Shown in pieces: positions 34,777 through 43,977 of a DNA stretch of 64,000 nt (position 1 is the stretch's first letter; each line of letters begins with the position of its first letter). A program made the position numbers and the translations under genes. Origin of the DNA: JACKHO01 sp041398745 (lineage in GTDB: Bacteria; Planctomycetota; Planctomycetia; Planctomycetales; Planctomycetaceae). The notes under the pieces are model-generated. The model searched no databases. It worked only from the letters and a program-made list of their open reading frames with translations, and was not told where the DNA came from. The DNA lies in assembly GCA_041398745.1 (NCBI GenBank), contig JAWKUB010000004.1, forward strand, positions 434,001 through 498,000, in the 5' to 3' direction.

Positions 34777-37722
34777 ATGCTGCGGCGCTCATGGCGGGAT
34801 GTTGTGTTGGGAGTCATCTCCCAAGTTTTCTGCCCCCCCCGATTTAACAGGCGGCGGAAGCGCATGCAGGTTGCAGCGGCCGATGCACTGGAGCAGCGTG
34901 TGTTGCTGAGCGGCACTGTTCCCGCGTCGACGACAGTCGACATCAATACGGCGATGGGAGAATTCACCACCACCATCGAACTCCCTACGGGTGCGACAAA
35001 CGGAGATATGCTGAACATTGTCGATCAAGCCACCAACGGATCAGCGTATATCCAGTACGGCTACCACGGCACGCCGGGAGTGAGCGACGCCATTCTGTAC
35101 GTCTCCTCCGGCAGTGGCAGCGACTCGTTCTCCTACTTGCTCAGCGACGACACAGGCACCCAGCAACTGCACACGGTCTACATCAACGACGTCAATACGC
35201 CGTCTTCAAGCTCCTCTGCAACAACCGGCTCTGGCGACGCCGCCAGCTATGGAAGCGGTTCGGGAACAAGTGGTGGAACTGGTAGCGGAACTGGTCCCGA
35301 AGTGGTCGCCGATCCACCTGCTCCTGACCCCGGCGGTGGTGGTACCGGGAGTGGTACAGGACCTGAGGTCGTAGTCGATCCTCCGGCCCCCGACCCCGAC
35401 CCTGACCCTGGTGGAAGTGGTACGGGAACCGGAACCGGAGATCCCCCTGCCCCAGATCCCAATAACACAGCGCCGTATTTCATGGAGTACGGGTCGCGAA
35501 TGGCAGCGGGTGATCGCTACGAGTTTCACTTTTCCTATGCGGATGGCTCCTACGTAGACTCCGTCTACGGGTTCGATGACGAGTACGACGCCATCAAGTT
35601 CTCGTATTCGGACCCAAGCGGCTACTTTGTCGTTGACGAATGGGCTGGTTACGTGCACGTGCTGGACCCGACGATTCCCGACGGAGAATACCCATTCGAA
35701 GTAACGGTCTATGAGCAGGCAGACCCAGGCAGTTCATCGACCATCGACGTTATCGTCTACGTAAATCAAATTGTCGTGGACCAGGAATGGTATTTCGACG
35801 AAGTCGTCCAGCAGCCGCCTGTGAATGAGCCGCTGGTTTCTGTCGGCACGGTTGCCGTTACCGGTACCGTCACTGACTTCAGCGTGAATTCCATTCAGGG
35901 AATCAGAAACCTGCCCAACGGTACGCAGGAAATCATTTCGGTGCCTTACACCTTCCCCTTAAACGTGGCAATTAGCGATCCAGACGCCAATGGCCCGGGT
36001 GGCGAACTGTTCATCGCATGGGACCTGCTGGATTACGAAGATTACGACGGGCTACTCGTCTCCGTCACCGCGAGTGACGGCAATCAATCCGACAGCGGCA
36101 ACGTGACGGTCTGGCTGAACGACGTCAATGAAACTCCATCAATCTGGCGAAATGGTGTACTCAATCAGGGCGAAGCGGTGACCAGCACTGAGGGGCAATC
36201 GTTCTATCTTGTGGCGGACGGGCTTTCGTCGGGCATATTGGAGTACCTCGCGAGCGATCCAGACAACGCCGACGTCTGGCGACAGGCCCCTTACGACGAC
36301 CTCTCCTTCTCCGACACAGCCATGCCGTCAGGAATTCTCGGCCCGGAAGTCACCACGCACGACTCCTCAAACGTCCCCAACAGTCCGCTCACCAATCCCA
36401 TCTGGCAGGCACAGTATCATGGTCGTCTGAGTCTGGCTTCAGCTGGAGAACATGACGTCACAATTACCGTATCCGACTCAGGCGGACTAACAGCCACCTA
36501 CACGTTCCACTGGACAGTTTACAACTACCAGTTGACCATTGCCGAAATGACGTTGGGTTCGACGTTAGGAGCAAACGACCGCCACGCAGTGTTGCCCGAC
36601 CCGGTGCTGGATGCCAGCGATAACATCGAACAACCGTTCTCACTCGACTACCAGTGGCTCGACTGGGATTTCGACTATGTTTCTGACTGGAGTTTTGACT
36701 CCCCCCGAAATGCCGGGGAAGGAGTCCTCAGTCCTGTCTTGTTGACGCGGGGCACAACTGACACCCCAATGAAAATCACTGCGGATGCCACATTCGTGAA
36801 CGTCACGAATTACGACAATCTTCCCGCTCCGCTTTGCTGGGATGGTACAGAGACCATTTACGTCCGCAGCAATGCCACTGCTGCCCCGCTGACGATTATG
36901 TCAACCGGTGGCCAGGTCACTTTCAGTGGAGCCGTTTCCGACGAGAAGACCGCCATCGAATACGACCCCAGCTTCCGACTCGAATGGGAGTTTTCGCTTG
37001 ATGGTCAGACTTGGGAAACTGCCGGAGTAACGGAAACGCCGGTGTATATTGGACACAAAACGCCAGAGGCTGAAGCGACCTTTTACCGTACTGTTGTCCA
37101 CATCGGCGTGACAAATGGAGCCAAAGCGACTGTAGAGTGGGCAGGCGACGCCGCGATATTCACAGAGATTTGGGGTGAATTCAGTGACAAAATTGTCCAA
37201 AAGTATGATCCCCAAGGAACCGGCGCGACGCTGTACTACTATAACAAGTCCAAATACGTCCATAACCAATGGCCGATTGCCCCGGATCAGTCGGTTGGAA
37301 ACGCGACTAGGAATCTGCTCGGAAATGAAGACGGTCGTTGTGGGGATTGGGCGAGGTTTCTTGTTTCGATTGCTGCAACCCAGGGCATCGTCACAAATAT
37401 TGTGTCAGTTAAAGGTAAAGTGAATCCATCTGGAATTCCGGCTGACGCGACGCATATTGGTATAAAGGTTAAAGCGACCGCACTTGGTCAGGGTAATGCT
37501 GTTCCCGGTGCAAGCCAGTTCTGGGACCACGCTCTAGTGTCATTTGGCGGACAAGAGTACGACCCATCATATGGAAGAGCCGAGGTTAACCGCATGGCAT
37601 GGGAGTGGGAGTCACTCGAGAAAATCCTTTATATGAAGGAAGTCACCGATGCAATGGGTGACAAAACCTACCCAGTCGTTGGATTTTGGGACGAGGAACA
37701 GTTCGTTCTGCAAACAAACTAA
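34777..37722 (+). CDS. LEPRxLL-type surface protein with C-terminal transglutaminase-like domain
   Basis: The 981-residue protein has a basic N-terminus, then ALEQRVLLSG (37-46), a variant of the planctomycete LEPRxLL export motif. Cadherin/Ig-like beta domains follow, broken near residues 128-215 by a Gly/Ser/Pro/Asp linker holding two copies of GTGSGTGPEVVxDPPAPDP. The last 150 residues look like a transglutaminase/cysteine-protease fold: GRCGDWARFLVSIAA (Cys near 855), FWDHALV (His near 918) and EYDPSYGR (Asp near 929) give a Cys-His-Asp order and spacing fitting the family. A secreted or surface-bound crosslinking or peptidase activity is inferred. Two small secreted proteins follow downstream. 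Confidence 0.75.
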   Translation: MLRRSWRDVVLGVISQVFCPPRFNRRRKRMQVAAADALEQRVLLSGTVPASTTVDINTAMGEFTTTIELPTGATNGDMLNIVDQATNGSAYIQYGYHGTPGVSDAILYVSSGSGSDSFSYLLSDDTGTQQLHTVYINDVNTPSSSSSATTGSGDAASYGSGSGTSGGTGSGTGPEVVADPPAPDPGGGGTGSGTGPEVVVDPPAPDPDPDPGGSGTGTGTGDPPAPDPNNTAPYFMEYGSRMAAGDRYEFHFSYADGSYVDSVYGFDDEYDAIKFSYSDPSGYFVVDEWAGYVHVLDPTIPDGEYPFEVTVYEQADPGSSSTIDVIVYVNQIVVDQEWYFDEVVQQPPVNEPLVSVGTVAVTGTVTDFSVNSIQGIRNLPNGTQEIISVPYTFPLNVAISDPDANGPGGELFIAWDLLDYEDYDGLLVSVTASDGNQSDSGNVTVWLNDVNETPSIWRNGVLNQGEAVTSTEGQSFYLVADGLSSGILEYLASDPDNADVWRQAPYDDLSFSDTAMPSGILGPEVTTHDSSNVPNSPLTNPIWQAQYHGRLSLASAGEHDVTITVSDSGGLTATYTFHWTVYNYQLTIAEMTLGSTLGANDRHAVLPDPVLDASDNIEQPFSLDYQWLDWDFDYVSDWSFDSPRNAGEGVLSPVLLTRGTTDTPMKITADATFVNVTNYDNLPAPLCWDGTETIYVRSNATAAPLTIMSTGGQVTFSGAVSDEKTAIEYDPSFRLEWEFSLDGQTWETAGVTETPVYIGHKTPEAEATFYRTVVHIGVTNGAKATVEWAGDAAIFTEIWGEFSDKIVQKYDPQGTGATLYYYNKSKYVHNQWPIAPDQSVGNATRNLLGNEDGRCGDWARFLVSIAATQGIVTNIVSVKGKVNPSGIPADATHIGIKVKATALGQGNAVPGASQFWDHALVSFGGQEYDPSYGRAEVNRMAWEWESLEKILYMKEVTDAMGDKTYPVVGFWDEEQFVLQTN

Positions 37723-37745
37723 GTGAGATGGAGGCTGATCTGCCA

Positions 37746-38474
37746 ATGCGGTACAAAACGAAGTTGTTACTTGTCTTGTTCGTTACTTTCATTGGGCAAA
37801 CTGAGTGCATCGCTGAAGGCGAATCTCTCGCGTCGAGACCAGGAGTTATTCGCGGTAGTTCGCCAACACCGGAGATCAAAGTAGTCCATAGACGCGTTTT
37901 GCCGGAAGAGAAAGGTGCGGGGGCGAGTTGGCAGGTCAGTGCGCGTGTGTCTTCGGACGGCAATGAAATTGAGTTTTGCCGTTTCGATTTTCTCTGTTTT
38001 CATGGAGAGCCAACGTCCTCGGCCGTAGCAGGATCTGGACAGAGCGGAGTCGACGTCGCAATTCTTTGCACCCATTCCAAAGAAGAGAAAATGAACGGCG
38101 ACCCCGCTTGCGGTGGTCGTGCCTGTCCAGACGTTCTCATGATCTTTCAGGACTTGGATACCACTGGAAACATGGAATCAAAGTCTGAACGCGAGAAGTT
38201 ACATGCAACCTTGCTGCAGACAATGGACTTCCAGCGCTTCTGGCAAATTCATTGCTGGCCTGCAGAAACCATTGAGTCTACATACCAAGAACGATTCGCA
38301 GGAGAACTCGAGGAAATCCCACAACTCGTTTCATTGTCGAGGACGTTGAAGGAAGCCATCGCCGTTATTAACTACGGAGCGGACGCGTTTCAATTCAGCC
38401 GACCCGTTCTTGGTGGAAAGTGGACGGTTCAATACTTGGGAGAATCTGAATCAACTCAGGGTACACGTCAGTAA
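37746..38474 (+). CDS. Secreted protein of unknown function
   Basis: ATG at 37746 gives 242 residues with a signal peptide (KTKLLLVLFVTFIGQTECIA). GGAGG lies about ten bases upstream. An ATG at 37728 is an alternative. The mature protein contains several cysteines (FCRFDFLCFHGE, CTHSK, CGGRACPD) that could form disulfides. The start is 23 bases after the stop of the transglutaminase-like protein gene, so the two are probably co-transcribed and could act together at the cell surface. No family recognised. Confidence 0.6.
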   Translation: MRYKTKLLLVLFVTFIGQTECIAEGESLASRPGVIRGSSPTPEIKVVHRRVLPEEKGAGASWQVSARVSSDGNEIEFCRFDFLCFHGEPTSSAVAGSGQSGVDVAILCTHSKEEKMNGDPACGGRACPDVLMIFQDLDTTGNMESKSEREKLHATLLQTMDFQRFWQIHCWPAETIESTYQERFAGELEEIPQLVSLSRTLKEAIAVINYGADAFQFSRPVLGGKWTVQYLGESESTQGTRQ

Positions 38475-38526
38475 TCTTGGTGGCAACGGTGTAGGACATG
38501 CGTCAGTACCTCGGACACCTTTCAAA

Positions 38527-38543
38527 GTCAGGCACAGCCTGAC
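38527..38543. repeat. Short REP-like hairpin
   Basis: GTCAGGCACAGCCTGAC is a perfect palindrome except for a three-base loop, followed by CTAC. It lies in the spacer between two secreted-protein genes. Confidence 0.55.
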
Positions 38544-38681
38544 CTACGGCAACTCAGAAGTGGCTTGGGAAGACGCTTCGATTGCTGCAATTGGTGCGTT
38601 TCGCCCAAACGACGACACGCACCTTCTCCTTCGGAAGCCCAATACCACGAATCGTGACACAATATTCCTTCCGGTGACACC

Positions 38682-39377
38682 ATGACCATTCGGCCCTTTC
38701 TACTGCAGCAAATGGCCTTGGCATGGTTGGGCTGTACCGCGTTGCAACCAATTCTCGCCTCAGAACCTGTTGAATTAGCCCGGTTCAACTGCGCCGATGG
38801 TCAGACCGTCCTCATTCAGTCAACGAACGAAGACGCCGGGCGGACATACTCTGCGGGAATTGTTGCGGCGGACGTGATCGTGCCAGCGTGGCGATATCGC
38901 ACCATATCAAGCCGCCCGTTACAGTGTTTTGGATGCACGTCAGTTGGTGCGAACGACCTTATCCTGACTTTTGTCGTCAATTGCACCAAGGATGCAAGTG
39001 GCTTGATACTACGTGGTGATGAAAGCAGAAATGACTACCGCGATGCAGTTCTCTATGTCGCCCCATGTTCTGTTGGCGAAGAAGATTCTTGGCGTCCTCC
39101 AGATGGTCTGGTGTGGTTTGGTTATGTTCAACAGGACGATGGCTCAACGGAATTTCGAGGTGCATATGACGGCTGGTGTGCGCTCATGCATTTGATTCAC
39201 CGTGACCTTGGCGAAGAACTCTTCAAAGAAGTACGCGGCTTTCCACCCCGGTGGGAGTCAACATCGGCGAAGGACGACACCGTAGAAATCGTCATGACCG
39301 TTCGACAACGCCGATTCAAATACTGGCATCGGCTGAATACTGACGAATGGAAGGTCACTCTGGTTGAGGAAAAGTAA
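38682..39377 (+). CDS. Secreted protein of unknown function
   Basis: The 231-residue product has a signal peptide-like start (FLLQQMALAWLGCTALQPILA), then a beta-rich mature part with cysteines at CADG, CFGC, CTKD and PCS. It includes GLVWFGYVQQDDGSTEFRG and ends in EWKVTLVEEK. It resembles the preceding gene product in kind (small, exported, Cys-containing) but no sequence relation is evident. A hairpin repeat separates the two, so co-transcription is uncertain. Confidence 0.6.
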   Translation: MTIRPFLLQQMALAWLGCTALQPILASEPVELARFNCADGQTVLIQSTNEDAGRTYSAGIVAADVIVPAWRYRTISSRPLQCFGCTSVGANDLILTFVVNCTKDASGLILRGDESRNDYRDAVLYVAPCSVGEEDSWRPPDGLVWFGYVQQDDGSTEFRGAYDGWCALMHLIHRDLGEELFKEVRGFPPRWESTSAKDDTVEIVMTVRQRRFKYWHRLNTDEWKVTLVEEK

Positions 39378-39380
39378 TCG

Positions 39381-39473
39381 TAGGGTGCGTCGGCTATGTC
39401 AATCAGGAACGGGTGGAATCATGGAGTACTGGTTCAATGCACACAGGACGTAATGAAACTCACCAGACGCACC
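39381..39473. repeat. Family C-like inverted repeat, short variant
   Basis: TAGGGTGCGTC on the left and GACGCACC on the right enclose about 74 bases. The left end resembles the family C units at 10731 and 13570. Confidence 0.45.
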
Positions 39474-39579
39474 TTTCTGGAGTCGGAATATTCCGCGTTA
39501 CTATTCCCTGGAGCGTCAATCGACGCTCATCGAAATTTGTCGGTCGGCTTACACTGCGGAAACTGAATGACATCCAAGT

Positions 39580-40281
39580 ATGCATATCGAAGTCGGATTA
39601 ACGGTAGCGCCACGGGGGCAGGTGACTTTGGGGCGGACGCTGGGTTCGTTGGTCGCTGCGGGGTTTGCGCGTCCACGACTGTTCTGTGATGGGCCGGTTG
39701 AAGTTCCCGAAGAATATGCAGTCACCCGACGGGAGCCTGCGATAGGTGGCTGGCCGAACTTCTGGCTGGGGCTGACGGAACTGCTGGCTCGAAATCCCAA
39801 TGCTGACGCCTACCTCATGGTGCAGGATGACGTGGTCTTCTGCCGTGACGTGGCAGCTTATCTCGCCAACTGGCAACCGCCGGTCGACTGTGGTGTCATC
39901 TCACTCTTTACTCCGGCCTGCAACAACGGCCCATCGGGATGGCATCCATTTGCGGCAGGTTACGGCATGGCCGGTGCACAGGCCTTGCTGTTTCCCCGTG
40001 ACCGGGCTTTCGATTTTCTGGCACATCCCTGGACGGTCAACCATCGTCGCGCTGCACCGGCTTCGAAACATTATCGGGGTGATGGACTGCACCATATTGA
40101 TGGCGTGGTCGGCGAGTGGTGCAAGCTGGTTCGCCGCCGGGCATTTTGCCACAGCCCGAGCCTGAGTCAGCACATTGGTGAAACCTCAGTCATGTATCCC
40201 GGATTCACCGGCAAGCAAGACCGCCGCTTCGCCAACACCTTTCCGGGCGAAGACGCAACCGTTATGAACAAGCTCCTTTGA
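39580..40281 (+). CDS. Probable glycosyltransferase (GT-A fold)
   Basis: The 233-residue cytosolic protein starts with a beta-strand/loop typical of nucleotide-sugar binding (VGLTVAPRGQVTLGRTLGSLVAAGF). It has LMVQDDVVFCRD (near 79-90) as a candidate metal-binding acidic motif, and later GDGLHHIDGVVGEWC. This matches small GT-A-type transferases, which act on surface glycans, but the sugar and acceptor are unknown. No membrane segment is seen. Its spacers on both sides suggest it is transcribed alone. Confidence 0.65.
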   Translation: MHIEVGLTVAPRGQVTLGRTLGSLVAAGFARPRLFCDGPVEVPEEYAVTRREPAIGGWPNFWLGLTELLARNPNADAYLMVQDDVVFCRDVAAYLANWQPPVDCGVISLFTPACNNGPSGWHPFAAGYGMAGAQALLFPRDRAFDFLAHPWTVNHRRAAPASKHYRGDGLHHIDGVVGEWCKLVRRRAFCHSPSLSQHIGETSVMYPGFTGKQDRRFANTFPGEDATVMNKLL

Positions 40282-40427
40282 GTTCATCACGGCCCGGCGT
40301 CCGCGAGGGCTGCGTTCAGCAGTTTTAGTGGCATTCTGCGTTGATTGGTCTGCCGTGTTTCCATAGACTCGCAATGCTTTTGACTTATCATTTCCTGCCC
40401 GTTCATGAAGATATTGGGAGGCGTGAC

Positions 40428-40541
40428 ATGAGTGACGATGAAGGTGGTGGCCGCGGTCTCGGACTTGTTGGGTTTATTGGGATCATCATTCTTCTGAATG
40501 CGCTGAGCTACGCATTCAACTGGGGATGGTTCTTCTATTAG
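40428..40541 (+). CDS. Small single-helix membrane protein (37 residues)
   Basis: ATG at 40428 has GGGAGG eight bases upstream, giving MSDDEGGGRGLGLVGFIGII and a 17-residue remainder ending NWGWFFY. An acidic, glycine-rich head precedes one transmembrane helix. Reading from earlier frames adds no domain. Such tiny proteins often modulate membrane partners; nothing specific can be inferred. Confidence 0.55.
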   Translation: MSDDEGGGRGLGLVGFIGIIILLNALSYAFNWGWFFY

Positions 40542-40748
40542 CATTTCGTGGCGTAGCAGCCAAAGTAGTTTGAAATCCGACCAGAGTATTGTCCACCAGA
40601 GCTATTGTTCGTTGACTGACAGTTCCTCAGTGTGGCGGTAGCTTCGGTATCGGTTACGTTTATCGTGCGGAGCCGATGCTCCGATTAGTTCTTGATCCAT
40701 TCGCCCGAACCACTATTAAGTCGAGGCGAAAACGGCAGGGGTCTGCAA

Positions 40749-41354
40749 ATGGGGCGTCCCTGGCTGGAATTCATTGAAAATCTGGTCATTGGCGTAACGC
40801 TCATTGGCTGGTCACTGAGGCATTTCTGGCAGCTGCCGGAATCTGCAGGTGCCGTGGAGTATTCTGCACTCACTCTAAATGTTGTCGCGGGAGTTCTGCT
40901 GCTCATACGCACGCGCGCCGCTCAGCAGGGGAGTTGGCAGAAATGGGCGTGGGCGTTTCCTTGCATTCTGATGGGCGCTGTAGTCTTTTCACTTGCGCCG
41001 CCATCAATCGATTGGTCGGTACTGCCACAGATAGTTTTCGTGCTGGGGACGGGGCTGACAATTGTGTCGCTGTTGTCACTTGGCCGGAGCTTCTCGATAT
41101 TCCCGGCCCGTCGTGGTGTCGTGACATATGGCCCTTACGCGTGGGTGCGGCATCCCGCGTACCTGGGAGAGTGCCTCATGGCAGTTGGATGCCTCGTTGC
41201 CTGTCCCACTATTTCAATGGTCTTGGTCCTCTTTGTTTTGCCTCTGTTCGTCGTCTGGCGTATTCATCAGGAGGAGGACCTCATGGAGGCCGATGCAAAA
41301 TATGTCGACTACCGCCAACGAGTCCGTTGGCGGCTGATACCGGGGGTCTGGTGA
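40749..41354 (+). CDS. Isoprenylcysteine carboxyl methyltransferase-like (ICMT/PEMT) membrane protein
   Basis: ATG at 40749 has AGGGG about seven bases upstream, giving 201 residues. About five membrane helices precede the family core VTYGPYAWVRHPAYLGECLM and the closing HQEEDLMEADAKYVDYRQRV; the RHP and EE elements are the conserved SAM and active-site features of this class. Members methylate lipids or thiol/carboxyl groups in the membrane; the bacterial substrates are mostly unknown. The zinc-ribbon protein gene begins 25 bases downstream and is probably in the same transcript. Confidence 0.8.
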   Translation: MGRPWLEFIENLVIGVTLIGWSLRHFWQLPESAGAVEYSALTLNVVAGVLLLIRTRAAQQGSWQKWAWAFPCILMGAVVFSLAPPSIDWSVLPQIVFVLGTGLTIVSLLSLGRSFSIFPARRGVVTYGPYAWVRHPAYLGECLMAVGCLVACPTISMVLVLFVLPLFVVWRIHQEEDLMEADAKYVDYRQRVRWRLIPGVW

Positions 41355-41378
41355 CCTCCCAAACTCTCATGGTGAACA

Positions 41379-41690
41379 ATGGCCGTATGCCCCAAGTGTC
41401 AGGCAACAATGGAAACGATGGACGTCGTGTGCGCGAAGTGCGGCTACGACTTCCCGGCCAAAGAAAGCACTGAACCAAAACGTCGGCACGGATTTGCATA
41501 TTCCGGACTCGCCGATTTGGCGCTCATTGTCAGTACCATCGCGGCCGTCCTCAGTGTTCTCATTACTGTGTACATTGGCATTGTCGCGTTGTCTTACCGT
41601 GAATGGTTGACAGCGCTTGTAATTTGTCCGATTGCTTTTCTGCTTCAAGTCGGCATGCTCGTCGTGTTTCTGCGCGTACAGGATCAGTAA
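41379..41690 (+). CDS. Small zinc-ribbon membrane protein
   Basis: The 103-residue product starts with two CxxC knuckles (CPKC at 4-7, CAKC at 18-21), a likely zinc ribbon, then a basic linker (KRRHGF) and two transmembrane helices (LALIVSTIAAVLSVLITVYIG and LTALVICPIAFLLQVGMLVV). Function unknown. It follows the ICMT-like gene closely and may be co-transcribed. Confidence 0.65.
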   Translation: MAVCPKCQATMETMDVVCAKCGYDFPAKESTEPKRRHGFAYSGLADLALIVSTIAAVLSVLITVYIGIVALSYREWLTALVICPIAFLLQVGMLVVFLRVQDQ

Positions 41691-41790
41691 TTTAGACCAT
41701 CGTTTTCTTCCCAGAGAAATTGCGATATTCATGCCAAGAATTGGGCAGACCAAACGAACATTGCGTTGTCCATAGATCCCAAAATGACTC

Positions 41791-41815
41791 GTAGCACAGA
41801 CATTCCGGTCTGTGA
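41791..41815. repeat. Family A hairpin repeat
   Basis: CACAGACATTCCGGTCTGTG with GTAG before it, 25 bases upstream of the ATG at 41840. It has the two-arm hairpin with a slightly different loop. Confidence 0.7.
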
Positions 41816-41839
41816 AAACTTGTCTCTCGGAGAATTGCC

Positions 41840-42337
41840 ATGCGTGTATTCGCCATCTTGCTGGTTAGTTTCACCTCTACAGTTGGTCTCGCTGCAGAAG
41901 GGAAGGGCACCTCTCTGTCGGTGACCATGACCGGCAGACAGCAGGTGATGCTTTCAGGGCATGTCGAATCGTCTCATGAAGTCGTTTTACGAATTGCCAA
42001 GTCCAGGCACACGAAGCAACTGGAGTGGTCGTCGGGAGTCGACGGAGATTTCACCGTACAAATCAGTGCTACCGACAACATTCCACTCGGCGAAGGAAAG
42101 GTCGGCAAAGGCCTGGAGTTCAAGGTGCAACTCCCCAGCGGAACTGGCTCCACATCCTACATCGCCATGACCGACGCCGATCCCATTCCCCAAGGCACAG
42201 TCCGCTTTCGCCCAGAAAAGTCGGCCGACGACACTCAGCCCGCCATCGAACGCAACGGCAACAAGTTGACCATCGCAGATATCATTTGCGAAGACGGAAC
42301 CACCATCCCCGTTTCGGTTCTCATTCGCCAACGGTAG
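41840..42337 (+). CDS. Secreted small beta-rich protein of unknown function
   Basis: The 165-residue product has a clear signal peptide (MRVFAILLVSFTSTVGLAAE). The rest is a compact beta-sandwich-like sequence (SLSVTMTGRQQVMLSGHVES, DFTVQISATDNIPLGEG). No catalytic motif is evident. A hairpin repeat lies just upstream, so an isolated transcript is likely. Confidence 0.6.
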   Translation: MRVFAILLVSFTSTVGLAAEGKGTSLSVTMTGRQQVMLSGHVESSHEVVLRIAKSRHTKQLEWSSGVDGDFTVQISATDNIPLGEGKVGKGLEFKVQLPSGTGSTSYIAMTDADPIPQGTVRFRPEKSADDTQPAIERNGNKLTIADIICEDGTTIPVSVLIRQR

Positions 42338-42365
42338 TTGGCGATGCGCGTGACGATGTGTGTCA

Positions 42366-42761
42366 TCAAATGCCCAACATTCCGACCAAATGCTTGGGCC
42401 AGAAAACGCCGAATAGAACAGCGCCGGATATGGAAATCAGAATGAACCATCGCGAGCGAAGACGAAGTGTTAAGTAGAAGCCAATCCAGAACAGCCAGCC
42501 CGGTGGGAACAGGGAGTAGATGACGAAACCAAAGGGCATCAACATCAACATGGCTGGCAAGTCGTCAACCGGTAGCCAGTGGTATTGCTGGAGTGTTCCC
42601 TTCAGCTCTTCCTGATGGTTCCAGATCATGGCCTGATAAACCGTCGCGATGACAGAGGCCATCACCGACGCACAAATCACCTCGACCGCAAGCCATCCAC
42701 GAGATAAACCCGTTCGCTCAACTTCTCGATGCTGGCCATGACTTGAACCTGATGCATTCAT
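42366..42761 (-). CDS. Membrane protein of unknown function
   Basis: The 131-residue product has a hydrophilic N-terminus and three to four hydrophobic helices (LAVEVICASVMASVIATVYQ, LMLMPFGFVIYSLFPPGWLFWIGF, WFILISISGAVLFG). No family recognised. It is convergent with the gene ending at 42337. Confidence 0.6.
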   Translation of the reverse strand: MNASGSSHGQHREVERTGLSRGWLAVEVICASVMASVIATVYQAMIWNHQEELKGTLQQYHWLPVDDLPAMLMLMPFGFVIYSLFPPGWLFWIGFYLTLRLRSRWFILISISGAVLFGVFWPKHLVGMLGI

Positions 42762-42852
42762 GATTAGGAACAGTCTGTTTCTATGCAGTTGTCGTCACAG
42801 TCGATTCGGCTGTTCGAACGGTCGAAAAACTAAGGACACGTGACTCCAGTTC

Positions 42853-42888
42853 ACATGGCCACGCTGCTCCGCGAAGTGGGCATGGCAC
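42853..42888. repeat. Family D hairpin repeat, copy 1
   Basis: CATGGCCACGCTGCTCCGCG is followed by AAGTGGGCATGGCAC. GGCCAC and GTGGGC pair around a variable loop. The second copy is at 49101-49136. Confidence 0.6.
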
Positions 42889-42941
42889 GAAGGTCGAGCA
42901 AACATGCCACCGGCCGCAGACTTACCCGCAGTCTCGCTTCG

Positions 42942-43934
42942 CTATGGTTGCGCTGGTGCAAATCGTTCACTTTGGGCATGCCGAATCGCATGTTTCAATT
43001 GATCAATGATCTTGTCCATGTCAGTGCGCCAACCGTGGTCAACATAGACATAAAGTTGGGAACGCCATACGAGGTTGCTGTTGTAGTAGCTTTGCCACAA
43101 GCCATTACTGGTCTTGCATTCGTTGATTCGCAATTGGGAATAGTTTGGGTCTGCTACTGTTGTAAGACGAATTGTGAATCCATTGTTGAGCGGCCCGATT
43201 TCGTTATGCGGCGACTCCACTGGACGACCGTTTGCGTCACGATCATACAGCGTGCATTCCGCAACGTGATGTCTACAGACCCATTCACCGTTTTCGAACT
43301 TCCAGATGAGTTCCTCACCGTCATGGTTGGGAAAGAATCGTTCCAGAGATGCAGTCAGCGTCTCTGGGTGAGTGGACCAATATTCTCGCCAGTTCTGACG
43401 ATCGGGGTACTTCTGCCTCGCGTGTTCTTCAATCTCTTCGCGAAACATTGCCAGCCATTTGGGGTCGGCTTCTTTGTCAAAGTCAAAAGTCAGTCCAATC
43501 CAACCTGTGGCGTTGTTCAGAAAGTAATAGTTTCGATACTGCGTCACAGAGCCGGTTTCGACGTATTCCCCGTAAGAAGGCACCCCCGCGAAACTCTTTG
43601 GATCAAACACCAAGTCACGAAATTCAATCTTGGCCACGAATCCCCCAATGTCCGGGATGATGTCTGTTCGAGCCCTGCCGGGCAGCCAGCCAGACTTATT
43701 GCGCCCCTGAACCTCGACGCGGCGACTTTTACACTTAACCGTGAAGCTGAAACCAAAGGAGTCCCGATCGATTGTGGCATCTGGAAGTTCTTTGCTAAGC
43801 CTTCCCTTGAGGCTTTCGAACAGGGCCGTCTTGGTCGCTTCGTCAACGGAAGGTGGATCGGCGGCGACACAATTAGCTATGTAAACGATTGGCAACATGA
43901 GTGCAGCGAGTCGCAAGCAGTATTGAATTCTCAT
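42942..43934 (-). CDS. Secreted protein of unknown function
   Basis: The 330-residue product has a signal peptide; IANC just before the mature part could be a weak lipobox. GGAGAGGAG lies directly before the ATG. The mature protein is mixed alpha/beta with paired aromatic residues and a cysteine-containing C-terminal part (CRHHVAECTLYD, NECKTS). No family recognised. The opposite strand has a long open frame here, but signal peptide, ribosome site and composition favour this strand. A strong hairpin lies in its 5' leader. Confidence 0.65.
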   Translation of the reverse strand: MRIQYCLRLAALMLPIVYIANCVAADPPSVDEATKTALFESLKGRLSKELPDATIDRDSFGFSFTVKCKSRRVEVQGRNKSGWLPGRARTDIIPDIGGFVAKIEFRDLVFDPKSFAGVPSYGEYVETGSVTQYRNYYFLNNATGWIGLTFDFDKEADPKWLAMFREEIEEHARQKYPDRQNWREYWSTHPETLTASLERFFPNHDGEELIWKFENGEWVCRHHVAECTLYDRDANGRPVESPHNEIGPLNNGFTIRLTTVADPNYSQLRINECKTSNGLWQSYYNSNLVWRSQLYVYVDHGWRTDMDKIIDQLKHAIRHAQSERFAPAQP

Positions 43935-43977
43935 GTCTCCTCTCCAGGATTATCTGGACAACGTATTTGTCGTTGTT

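Noticed and set aside
38410..38685. Open frame of 91 codons between two secreted-protein genes
   Set aside because: It overlaps both neighbours and runs through a REP-like hairpin; no start signal or domain.
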